This document shows, piece after piece, positions 13,735 to 20,928 of a stretch of DNA of 35,087 bases. The notes beneath the pieces were generated by a model. That model saw only the letters and a list, made by a program, of their open reading frames with translations, was not told where the DNA came from and did no database searches. The stretch is from Prevotella sp. Its GTDB lineage: Bacteria; Bacteroidota; Bacteroidia; Bacteroidales; Bacteroidaceae. The position numbers were made by a program, and so were the translations under genes. The stretch's first letter is position 1. Each line of letters opens with the position of its first letter. The stretch covers positions 1 to 35,087 of the forward strand of contig JAFZAP010000050.1 in NCBI GenBank assembly GCA_017557185.1. Direction: 5' to 3'.

Positions 13735-16700
13735 CTAGAACCTTACTTTGATGCAGCGGCCATCCTTGAACTTCACGATGGTGATACCACGACCGGGGGT
13801 GGTGATGCGAATGCCGTTGAGGTTGTAGTAGCCTTCTATCTCGCTGGAAAGTGGCTCTACACTCACGTCCTCAATGCCCGACACCTCAGGATTACCGTAG
13901 TAGAACAGCTTGAAGCCATCCAACACAAGCAGGTCGTTTTCCACTGGCAGTATTTGTTTGACGCCTACGGTAATATCGCGCGTGTTAGCAATATTCACCT
14001 TCAGCAGGTTGTCATATCGTCCGGCGTTCAGATAAGCCTCGATGGCAGCATTGTTGGTAGGAACGAAGATGCCTGAGAGCTGTACTTCATTGCCCCCTTG
14101 GTTAAGCTTGGTTTCGGCGCCGCCCTCGGCAATGTGCTTGATCTTCTTTGTCCTGGTGTTGAATGTGATGCTCACCTTGACCTTGTTGTTGCCGTCCATA
14201 TAGTTCTTCACGGCTGTGGCGACGGGGCCTGGACGATAGAATCCGCGGGCCACCAGGCCATAATCACCCTTGGGCATTTCGAAGGGAATCGGCTGAGTGG
14301 CTGTGAACACTTCGGTGTTGGTGGCATGAATCATGCCATTGGTGAGTGCGGGCAAACCTTTCCAGCCGGAACCGGTGTCAAGTTCGGCATCGTCTAAGAC
14401 AAACGAAATGTCGATGGAATCCGTCAACTCGATGGCTGGCAGGTATTCAACAAGGTTGTTGAACAACGTCTGCACGGCCTCCTCAGTTTCAGCGGCAGTG
14501 AAGGCGGACTTAGCTTGTTCAATATTCTCAACCACAGCCATGAAGGCTGCATCCTGACCCTCCTCTCTCTCGTTGTGCTGACTGGCAGCCACGCTCTTCG
14601 ATCCTGCAATGAGGCGTTCCAGTCGATCTTGATTCAGCACCATCGTGGCAGTTTCCATCTCTTGCACTTCCTCGGGCGTGTAGATAATCCAGAATTGCTT
14701 GGTGGCACCGTTGCCGAAGTTCAGGGTCGGCGTCGATGGAGTGTTCTTTGTTGCTGCGTCGATGGCCATGACGGGAGGCGTCTCCGCACGATTGCTTCGA
14801 GCGAACCAATAGGGTTTCTTCTTGAAAGTCTTGGCGCCGATTTGGAAGTCAGCCGTGATGCGTGCCGGCATCAACTGAATCGTTTCTTTGATGTTTGGTA
14901 GTGCGTCATTGAGTGTCACAGCGCTTCCGGAATGCCGGAAATACTTGCCGCTCTTGAGGTTCTTGATGAAGTAAAGTCCCGTCATCTTGTCGTAGATGAT
15001 GTTCCATGCGAAAGAGTTGTTCGCAAGCAGCTCTGAGGCATTCTCCACTTCTTGATACATGAGCTTGCCCGTTTCCGATTCGCAAAGATACTTCTCGTTC
15101 ACTCCGTATGCCATGTTGGTGATGTAGTAGTGCAGCGAGTCGATGCTCTCGAAGCTGTAGAAAGGACATGCACCGTCATAGACAGCTGGCAGTCCGTCTT
15201 CGTAGAGAGCCTGTGCAAGGATGCAGGAGCGGATTTGCTGCATGTCGTTGCCGTTTCCTTCGTAGCAGATGTGCATGCCGTCGCCGTTACAGTTGTAGTT
15301 GCCGCGGCTCGAATCATAGTTCTCGAAGAAGTGTGTGACGCGGTTCGCACGCTCGCCCAGCCACCAGATGTCGGGATGCAACTCCTGGCTCCAATAGCGG
15401 CCGTGCTGACCCACACCCGTGCCGTGCATCATTTCATGGACCATTGTGCCTGTGTTACAACGCCAGGGACCTACGTTGATCCAGCCGCCATACGAGCAGT
15501 CGGCGGTTTCTGTGCCAGGACTGTAGTTCGCCGTTGGGTGGAAGCCCTTGATGGCCGTCCATGTGTTGTAGTAGGCCGTAGCCTCCCGCATGGCATTGTC
15601 AAGCCACAGGTTGTGCTCGTCGTCGCCGTTCCACAGGTAAGTATATACGGTTTCACCCTTCGGCAACGTGATGACGCGCACGGGTTCGCCATAGCCCACC
15701 GCGTAAGTCTTGGTAATGGCGTAGGCGCGCACCCAATATTCGGTGGAGGGCTCTACATTGTACATCACATATACTGGCGACCAGTTTGTCTCGTCGTTGC
15801 TCTGGTTGTTTGAGCTGTGCATATCCAGCACCGAGGGGTTGGGATTCTCTGCCCAGCAGAACCCGTGCTCGATGATGTCGCTGCCGGTAGCTTTCAGACG
15901 CCCCACCATGGCGCGACATCCTACGATCACCTCGCCAGTAGTCACGGTGGGAGCCGTGCCGCTACCATTGAGCACGTTATAGGCGAAGATGGCATCGTCG
16001 ACCATCTTCTCGGCTGCAGCCACCTTCTCGTCATCGATGTCGCCGCTGGCCTTCAGGCTCTTGGCATGGGTAATGGCGGCCTGCAGCTCTTCCTGTCCGT
16101 TGGGCTTACCCAAGGCCAATGCATCCTCACCCTTGGCAATGATGGTGTCGAGCTTCACGTAGAGCGCATTGCTGGCAATGGCATCGGCGATGGCTGCAGC
16201 CAGAGCTCTGGAAGCAGCGTCGCGCCCCACGCTGCCCGTCACAGCCTTGGCAGCGGCGATAGCCTGCAGCAGCGCCTCCTTCACGTCGGTATTCATGTCC
16301 TTGTCTACCAGTCCTTCTGCCTGGCTGATGAGCTCGTCGAAGGCTGCCTGCTCTGCTGCCTCGTCGAATCCCAGGAAATACAGGTGGAAATCGTCCACGC
16401 AGCAGTAGTTGCCTGTTGCCCTGACAGTCTCATAGCCGATGGTGACCTCGCCGGCAACGCTGACGAACTCCACCTCGTATCTGCCGTAAACGCCCACTTC
16501 CGTGCGCATATCGCCTGCAAAGATGTATGCTCCCGTCTGCTTGGCATTGGGGTTACTCTCCTGAATGTTCTGGGCTACCGCCGTGAGTTTGTAGCGACCG
16601 TTGGGCAAGTCTGTGAGGTTTTGCCAAAGTTTGGAATCACTTACTCCACCGCTCCAAGTCCACGTCTCTGCGTAGGTGTTGCCTACCTTGCGGAAAGCGT

Positions 16701-17520
16701 TGTTGCCCTGCGTGCCCATGCCGCTGAACTGCCATCCGTCATTACCGCTCTCGAAGCTCGGGTTCGTGATGAGTTCCGTCAGATCCATCGGATTGGAGGG
16801 GCTTGCCAAGTGCAGCCGGTAGGCAGTCATCGCTTCCTGCAGGCGCTTCACGGCAGCATCCATGCCTTCGCTCTGAGCAGCATCCATCAGCGCCTTCAGC
16901 GCTTCGATAGCAGCCTCCAACTCTGCACCCTCTTCGCTGCCGTCGTGCTGGTTCAGCTCATTCGCTTCGGCAACAAGCTGCTCCAGATAGCCCTTCACGT
17001 CTTCATAGATGAACTGATGCGTAAGACGGCAGTAATCGATGCATACATAGTTGCCCGTGCAGTTCTTGATTTCGGCACCGATGCGCAGTTTGCCGTCTGT
17101 CACCACACAAGTCACCGAGTAGTCGGCAGGCTGGTTGAAATTCGTCTTCTGGTTGTTGGCATAGATCCACGTGCCCGTGCAGATCTGGCTCATGTTGCTC
17201 TGCTTGACATTCTGGCAGGCCATCGTCAGCGTGTAGGTTCCCACAGGCATATTCGAGAGGTCCTGATAGATATAGGCATCGCCTGCTGTTCCGCCCGACC
17301 ACACCTCACGGTAGTAGCCGCCGTGTTTCAGCGGGAAATCATTGTTGCCCTGACGTCCGAACGAATTAGTCTTCCATAGGGATTGTCCTCCCTGCTCAAA
17401 GTCAGGGTCGCTGATACGGTCGGTCATGTCGGTTTGCGCCATTACGGAAAACACACTCAGGCAGCACATCGCGACCGTCGCCAATAATTTGATCTTCAGG
17501 TTAGTCATCATTGAATGCAA
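13735..17520 (-). CDS. large modular secreted protein with zinc-protease-like motif and C-terminal sorting-type domain
   Basis: A 1261-aa protein; ATG at 17520, or 17511 for MMTNLK. Signal peptide to about residue 29 (VMAQ). Two related beta-sandwich modules (about 30-170 and 246-385) share DPDFEQGGQSLW / NPSFESGNDGWQF openings, GTYTLTM / GRYKLTA and TGNYVCIDYC / TGNYCCVDDF, and look carbohydrate-binding. Helical FIVAR-like stretches (170-240, 385-520) separate them. An Fn3-like module (525-620) has HGFCWAENPNPS and YWVRAYAITK. Then comes HEMMHGTGVGQH (695-706), an HExxH metallopeptidase motif. A ricin-like segment follows (YFIKNLKSGKYFRHSG). The C-terminus (YYNLNGIRITTPGRGITIVKFKDGR) is the common Bacteroidales secretion-domain type. 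It is probably exported and surface-bound, acting on glycoprotein or mucin-like targets (inference). No trusted family name. Confidence 0.8.
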   Translation of the reverse strand: MHSMMTNLKIKLLATVAMCCLSVFSVMAQTDMTDRISDPDFEQGGQSLWKTNSFGRQGNNDFPLKHGGYYREVWSGGTAGDAYIYQDLSNMPVGTYTLTMACQNVKQSNMSQICTGTWIYANNQKTNFNQPADYSVTCVVTDGKLRIGAEIKNCTGNYVCIDYCRLTHQFIYEDVKGYLEQLVAEANELNQHDGSEEGAELEAAIEALKALMDAAQSEGMDAAVKRLQEAMTAYRLHLASPSNPMDLTELITNPSFESGNDGWQFSGMGTQGNNAFRKVGNTYAETWTWSGGVSDSKLWQNLTDLPNGRYKLTAVAQNIQESNPNAKQTGAYIFAGDMRTEVGVYGRYEVEFVSVAGEVTIGYETVRATGNYCCVDDFHLYFLGFDEAAEQAAFDELISQAEGLVDKDMNTDVKEALLQAIAAAKAVTGSVGRDAASRALAAAIADAIASNALYVKLDTIIAKGEDALALGKPNGQEELQAAITHAKSLKASGDIDDEKVAAAEKMVDDAIFAYNVLNGSGTAPTVTTGEVIVGCRAMVGRLKATGSDIIEHGFCWAENPNPSVLDMHSSNNQSNDETNWSPVYVMYNVEPSTEYWVRAYAITKTYAVGYGEPVRVITLPKGETVYTYLWNGDDEHNLWLDNAMREATAYYNTWTAIKGFHPTANYSPGTETADCSYGGWINVGPWRCNTGTMVHEMMHGTGVGQHGRYWSQELHPDIWWLGERANRVTHFFENYDSSRGNYNCNGDGMHICYEGNGNDMQQIRSCILAQALYEDGLPAVYDGACPFYSFESIDSLHYYITNMAYGVNEKYLCESETGKLMYQEVENASELLANNSFAWNIIYDKMTGLYFIKNLKSGKYFRHSGSAVTLNDALPNIKETIQLMPARITADFQIGAKTFKKKPYWFARSNRAETPPVMAIDAATKNTPSTPTLNFGNGATKQFWIIYTPEEVQEMETATMVLNQDRLERLIAGSKSVAASQHNEREEGQDAAFMAVVENIEQAKSAFTAAETEEAVQTLFNNLVEYLPAIELTDSIDISFVLDDAELDTGSGWKGLPALTNGMIHATNTEVFTATQPIPFEMPKGDYGLVARGFYRPGPVATAVKNYMDGNNKVKVSITFNTRTKKIKHIAEGGAETKLNQGGNEVQLSGIFVPTNNAAIEAYLNAGRYDNLLKVNIANTRDITVGVKQILPVENDLLVLDGFKLFYYGNPEVSGIEDVSVEPLSSEIEGYYNLNGIRITTPGRGITIVKFKDGRCIKVRF

Positions 17521-17542
17521 TAAAAGGTTAGTATTTCGTCTG

Positions 17543-17573
17543 CAAATTTACACAAAATTTCCGAAACAACAAA
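17543..17573 (-). promoter_or_regulatory. promoter of the 1261-aa protein gene
   Basis: On the reverse strand, TTTG (17570-17573) and TAAATTTG (17543-17550) are exactly 19 bp apart. The ATG is about 22-30 nt downstream. Confidence 0.8.
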
Positions 17574-17592
17574 GAAAAAGAATGAATTAACG

Positions 17593-17620
17593 AAAAGAGG
17601 GCCCCAACGCGGGAACCCTC
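17593..17620 (-). terminator. probable terminator of the lipoprotein operon
   Basis: The reverse strand shows GAGGG-TT-CCC, loop GCGTT, GGGG-CCCTC, then TTTT. It lies 130 nt after the last lipoprotein stop. A second weaker hairpin (GGGAAA with TTCCCC, about 17645-17670) precedes it. The rest of 17621-17750 holds no ORF. Confidence 0.55.
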
Positions 17621-17750
17621 CTGGTTGTGATGTGGTAGGAAAACGGGGAATCTATCTGTTTCCCTTCGCCCTATTATGTGTCTTGCAGAGCATTTGGCAG
17701 ATCTCGATATTGGTTGAGCCGCCCTTGTATTTGTATTACGACAAATTCGT

Positions 17751-18164
17751 TTAGTTTACTTTCTTTAAAGTCAAAGTACACGTGCTGTTGTCATCCAGCG
17801 TTCCGTCCATCTTGACCGAAAGTGTGGCTCCGTTCTGTGACAATAGCGTATAAACAAACATCGGCTCGCTCGTCCTTGCGTTATAGGTTTTGATGCGACC
17901 ACCTTCAATCTTGTAAGCGTCTTCCATCGAGAACCAACCCTTGCATGTTCCGTCAGACTTGAACTCTGCCTCACTTCCTACAAAAAGCCAGTTGCCGTGC
18001 TCGTTATTTCCAGCAATATTGGTAATCTTCCACTTGCCGACAATAATCTCTTTCGTGAACGACAATGAAGACTCGTCGTCATCATCACTACTGCAAGCTG
18101 TAAATCCCATGCTTACCAATGCAATCATCAGGATTGCCGTTAAATAGGAAAAAAACTTTTTCAT
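17751..18164 (-). CDS. surface lipoprotein, lipocalin-like, 137 aa
   Basis: The start is placed at ATG 18164, which overlaps the upstream TGA as ATGA. An ATG 6 nt earlier (18170) is possible. The lipobox ends FTAC (Cys24), followed by SSDDDDESS, matching the acidic lipoprotein export signal that sends Bacteroidetes lipoproteins to the cell surface. The mature ~110 residues begin with IIVGKWKITNI, then EAEFKSDGTCKGWFSM and FVYTLLSQNGATLSVKMDG, and end in TCTLTLKKVN. The GKW start and short beta-hairpin pattern suit a lipocalin-like or META-like barrel. No ligand can be inferred. It is translationally coupled to the preceding lipoprotein. Confidence 0.8.
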   Translation of the reverse strand: MKKFFSYLTAILMIALVSMGFTACSSDDDDESSLSFTKEIIVGKWKITNIAGNNEHGNWLFVGSEAEFKSDGTCKGWFSMEDAYKIEGGRIKTYNARTSEPMFVYTLLSQNGATLSVKMDGTLDDNSTCTLTLKKVN

Positions 18165-19009
18165 TTCCATGTGTATGTATAAATTAAGTCTGATTTGTCG
18201 TCTTTGAACGAATAGGACAAATGAATTCTTTCTATCGTGCCATCCTTATTGTAATAATAATCGCGATATGATAACTCGTCTGTAAGTACCCAATTTTTAC
18301 TCGTCCAGCGTGTCAGTTGGCCTTTTGTATTATATTGATAGGTATTATCCTTTTGAACGGTGCTTTTTCCTGTTTTATCATTAATCCAAGTCTCTTTTAG
18401 CAGATTATGGTGGCTGTCATATTCCCAGACCATCGTACCAAAAGGAGAGCCGTCTTGAAGCATAGTTGACACTTCTGTCACGGTGTTTCCACTATAGGAA
18501 TATTTCCTCACGTATCCATAACTTGTACTCGACAAGGCATTGCGCTCCGTCAATTTTGACAAACGTTTACTGCTGTCATATTCATAAGTATATTCAGTGA
18601 TTAGCTTCCCATCATCGTTATATTGCTGCATCACGGAAACAGAGTCGAATTCATTATACTGATATTTGTATTTGTAGGTAGAAAGCCCCACTTCGTCCAT
18701 AACTATAGCTCTGTTTCTCTCATCATAGGTATATTTATAGCTATGGTATAATCGTGTCTTTGTAACCGAACTATAGTAATTGGTTATCTTCTCAAGAAGA
18801 TTTCCCTTTTCGTCATACTTATAGTTCTCGTAATCTTCGCCATAGGTTGTTCGTTCTCCAAACTTCCAAGGATGTTCCTTTACGGTAATCTCTGCAAGAA
18901 ATTTCTTGCCATTACTACCAGACGTACCGTTGTCATCATCATCAGATGAGCAACTTACAAGATTGAACATCATCGTCAATCCCATTGTCAACAATAAAAC
19001 CTTTTTCAT
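18161..19009 (-). CDS. surface lipoprotein with YD-like repeats, 282 aa
   Basis: The lipobox ends NLVSC (Cys20), followed by SSDDDDNGTSG, again a surface export signal. The mature protein is a run of Tyr/Asp-rich beta segments of about 20-30 residues: YDEKGNLLEKITNYY, YTYDERNRAIV, YQYNEFDSVSVMQQYNDDGK, YEYDSSKRLSKLTE, WEYDSHHNLLKETW and YQYNTKGQLTRW. This resembles the YD/RHS-type repeat of wall-binding beta proteins, though shorter. It has no enzyme motif and probably binds something at the surface. Its codons are more AT-rich than those of the housekeeping neighbours. It is first in a two-gene operon behind a long structured leader. Confidence 0.8.
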   Translation of the reverse strand: MKKVLLLTMGLTMMFNLVSCSSDDDDNGTSGSNGKKFLAEITVKEHPWKFGERTTYGEDYENYKYDEKGNLLEKITNYYSSVTKTRLYHSYKYTYDERNRAIVMDEVGLSTYKYKYQYNEFDSVSVMQQYNDDGKLITEYTYEYDSSKRLSKLTERNALSSTSYGYVRKYSYSGNTVTEVSTMLQDGSPFGTMVWEYDSHHNLLKETWINDKTGKSTVQKDNTYQYNTKGQLTRWTSKNWVLTDELSYRDYYYNKDGTIERIHLSYSFKDDKSDLIYTYTWK

Positions 19010-19019
19010 GTCGCTTATA

Positions 19020-19204
19020 AATTTTGTTTGTCAAATAAAATGCGCAGGTCATTCCCACGCACTCCCGGCTCACCACAAGCCTCAGTAACCGTTGAAACGC
19101 CTGCGCACTATGCGCTGACGCCCTTGTTACTGATTGGCTCAGTTAGTCCGAGGTGGTGATTGGGAGTGTAGAGCCTACTATGTCCTGTGTCTCTATCGAA
19201 ACAC
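19020..19204 (-). promoter_or_regulatory. highly structured 5' leader, candidate cis-regulatory RNA
   Basis: Between the promoter box (19209-19216) and the lipoprotein ATG lie about 190 nt with nested pairings. A GATA-loop hairpin GTGTTTC/GAGACAC (19187-19204) sits at the expected transcript start. CACTCCC pairs with GGGAGTG (19060-19066 with 19162-19168), TCACCAC with GTGGTGA (19070-19076 with 19153-19159), and AGCC+TCAGTAAC with GTTACTGA+TT+GGCT (19078-19089 with 19126-19139). The apical GCGCA-TAG-TGCGC hairpin (19103-19115) tops it. CCTGCGCA (19041-19048, last in the RNA) can also pair with TGCGCAGG (19100-19107), competing with the apical hairpin, and is followed by TTTTATTT. This looks like an attenuator or riboswitch. 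I matched it to no known class. Confidence 0.6.
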
Positions 19205-19208
19205 GCTG

Positions 19209-19216
19209 CAAAGATA
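19209..19216 (-). promoter_or_regulatory. promoter -7 box of the lipoprotein operon
   Basis: The reverse strand reads TATCTTTG. The first base of the leader hairpin lies about 5 nt downstream, where the transcript should begin. Confidence 0.65.
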
Positions 19217-19312
19217 CAAAGAATTATTGGAAATAGATTCGGTATTGTAAAAAAGTTGAAGAAAAAAGTTTAAAATGATGTTGAAGGATTAGGAAATCCG
19301 AATAATAATTAG

Positions 19313-19320
19313 TATATTTG
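19313..19320 (+). promoter_or_regulatory. promoter -7 box of the 455-aa gene
   Basis: TATATTTG, a TAnnTTTG match, 20 nt before the ATG. The leader would be only about 15 nt. No clear upstream TTTG box. Confidence 0.6.
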
Positions 19321-19340
19321 TAGGCAAAAACTTAGTAACT

Positions 19341-20708
19341 ATGGAAAAGAGTGTTATAGACAATATTTCTTTTGTGTCAGGACTCAATTATTATTATGAT
19401 GGTTGGCGTAATGGTAAAGTAGGTGCAATTACGGATGTTGATAGCAATTGCATCTATAGATTTGTTGAGATGATTCATGACAAAAATGGGAATCCTATTA
19501 AACTCTATGAGTCAGAAAAGGATTGCCCTATTGTCATCGTTGGCATAACAGCATATTGGATAAGTTGGCGAAATAATAGTAATCCTATAATAAACAAGCT
19601 TGGAGGTGGTGCAAAACGTAAATGCAAATCAATCAGAGAACAGTTCGACGATTATACAAAAGAAAGATTCAAACAGTTCAAAGACAACTACAAAGATAAT
19701 CCTGACAGTTGGGACTGGGATTGGGATTATGAGTTTTATGTATATTATATCATCCCCAACGAAATAAAATTGAATAAGCAAGCAGAGGTTTTGTTTGATT
19801 ACATATCGGATAAAGACATTGAACAAGTCCGCTCTTTAATGAATAATTATATCAAATATCTAAAAAAAAATCGTATGGAGAAGGGTTATCATGTGAGTCC
19901 TGATTATTTAGTGTTGCGTTCAATTGCCTATTCTGACGAATCCATGCATGAAGACTTGGAAGATTATGAAGTGAATGAAACATTGGACAAGTTAGAAAAG
20001 GAAGGCTATGTTCAGGTTGCGTGGATTGAAGGACACGAGCCTGAAGGAGTAAGGCTACTTGACAAAGGCAAAGTCTACTTAAAGCAATTGGAAGAAAGAT
20101 ATAGAACTAAGGCAACATCATCAAAGAAACCAAACAGGCCTAAAGGCAAGGGAAAAAAGAAAAAGAATAACTCGAAAACAACAGCCACGTTTGTTTATAA
20201 TGGTTACGATAATGACACCTTTTCGAAACAACGACTTGAATTGATAGCAAGCAGTTTATTAGGGCAATTTGTTTTAGGTAGTAAAACAAGCAAATCCTTG
20301 ATTAAAGACTTCTTCACAGGTAAAGAAATTATTGATAATTCCAAAATCATTTGGAAAGGCACAAAAGCAGAACTGGTCTATTTCTTCAGAGAACTTAACC
20401 TGAGGGGTTACATAAAATGCACTAATGACGAAAAGATTTGGGTCATAGTTGCTTCGCATTTCAAAATAAAGAAAGAACTTAAAAAAGGTAATTATAAAGA
20501 TGTTCTTATTTCTGCAGAGTCGTTACAAAGCTACACGTGTAAACCAAAAGCTGTGATGATGCAGGAACTTGACAAAATTATTCGGTACTTTGAACCAAAT
20601 TTAAAGGCGGCGCTTGATATTAAAGAAATAGATACAGCACAAGAAGCCGAGGACTCGCTCCATCAAGAACTGGCTAATAAAGATTTTGCATGGAGCCTAA
20701 AGAAATGA
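19341..20708 (+). CDS. unknown protein, 455 aa, AT-rich, with winged-helix-like middle
   Basis: I do not recognise this protein. It has no signal peptide or membrane helix and is probably cytosolic. Residues 1-90 are mixed alpha/beta (LNYYYDGWRNGKVGAITDVDSNC). Residues 95-145 are charged and Trp/Asp-rich (DSWDWDWDYEFY). Around 185-250, SPDYLVLRSIAYSDES..VNETLDKLEKEGYVQV..EGVRLLDKGKVYLKQL reads like a winged helix. A very basic linker follows (KKPNRPKGKGKKKKNN). Residues 290-400 (IIWKGTKAELVYFFRELNLRGYIK) resemble a C-terminal domain I associate with Bacteroidetes mobile-element proteins such as RteC-type, a weak recollection. Base composition is far more AT-rich than the flanks, which suggests transfer. 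It is followed by the VirE-like gene. Confidence 0.75.
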   Translation: MEKSVIDNISFVSGLNYYYDGWRNGKVGAITDVDSNCIYRFVEMIHDKNGNPIKLYESEKDCPIVIVGITAYWISWRNNSNPIINKLGGGAKRKCKSIREQFDDYTKERFKQFKDNYKDNPDSWDWDWDYEFYVYYIIPNEIKLNKQAEVLFDYISDKDIEQVRSLMNNYIKYLKKNRMEKGYHVSPDYLVLRSIAYSDESMHEDLEDYEVNETLDKLEKEGYVQVAWIEGHEPEGVRLLDKGKVYLKQLEERYRTKATSSKKPNRPKGKGKKKKNNSKTTATFVYNGYDNDTFSKQRLELIASSLLGQFVLGSKTSKSLIKDFFTGKEIIDNSKIIWKGTKAELVYFFRELNLRGYIKCTNDEKIWVIVASHFKIKKELKKGNYKDVLISAESLQSYTCKPKAVMMQELDKIIRYFEPNLKAALDIKEIDTAQEAEDSLHQELANKDFAWSLKK

Positions 20709-20928
20709 ATTCTCTACCAATATTAAAGATTTTCTTCTACCTATAGAAAAATAATTACGTCTTTTTATTTTTGTTTGCGGATGCGCCTGTTCTAGGGGCT
20801 TCCGCAAATTCATTATATCTCTGTGGTATTGTTTTTTATGTCAGATTTCGTACAAATTTGGATAAAAATAGAAAACAGAGAAAAGATACCTCATAGAGAA
20901 CCTTCACAATAACGAGGGTAATAAACAA
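20709..20928. other. AT-rich gap with an 8-bp inverted repeat
   Basis: TTTGCGGA (20774-20781) pairs with TCCGCAAA (20801-20808), with further partial GC pairing inside. No T-run follows on either strand, so it is not a clear terminator. No promoter with both boxes was found for the downstream gene. Confidence 0.45.

Noticed and set aside
15817-17379. 520-aa ORF antisense to the 1261-aa gene
   Set aside because: Low-complexity His/Val/Ala-rich translation with no motif. The reverse-strand protein has clear modules, a promoter and a signal peptide.
17621-17750. Degenerate second copy of the structured leader
   Set aside because: A weak resemblance (GACACA..TA-TAGG) to 19170-19200 was noticed, but stems and order are not preserved, so it is not claimed.
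19020-19204. Cobalamin riboswitch, 6S RNA or tmRNA
   Set aside because: A stretch resembling a B12 box (CCGGGAG..GACCTGC) is interrupted and the other conserved blocks are missing. The ends do not pair as in 6S RNA, and no tRNA-like ends are present for tmRNA.
20774-20808. Terminator after the 455-aa gene
   Set aside because: The 8-bp stem is good, but no T-run follows on either strand. Listed only as an inverted repeat.
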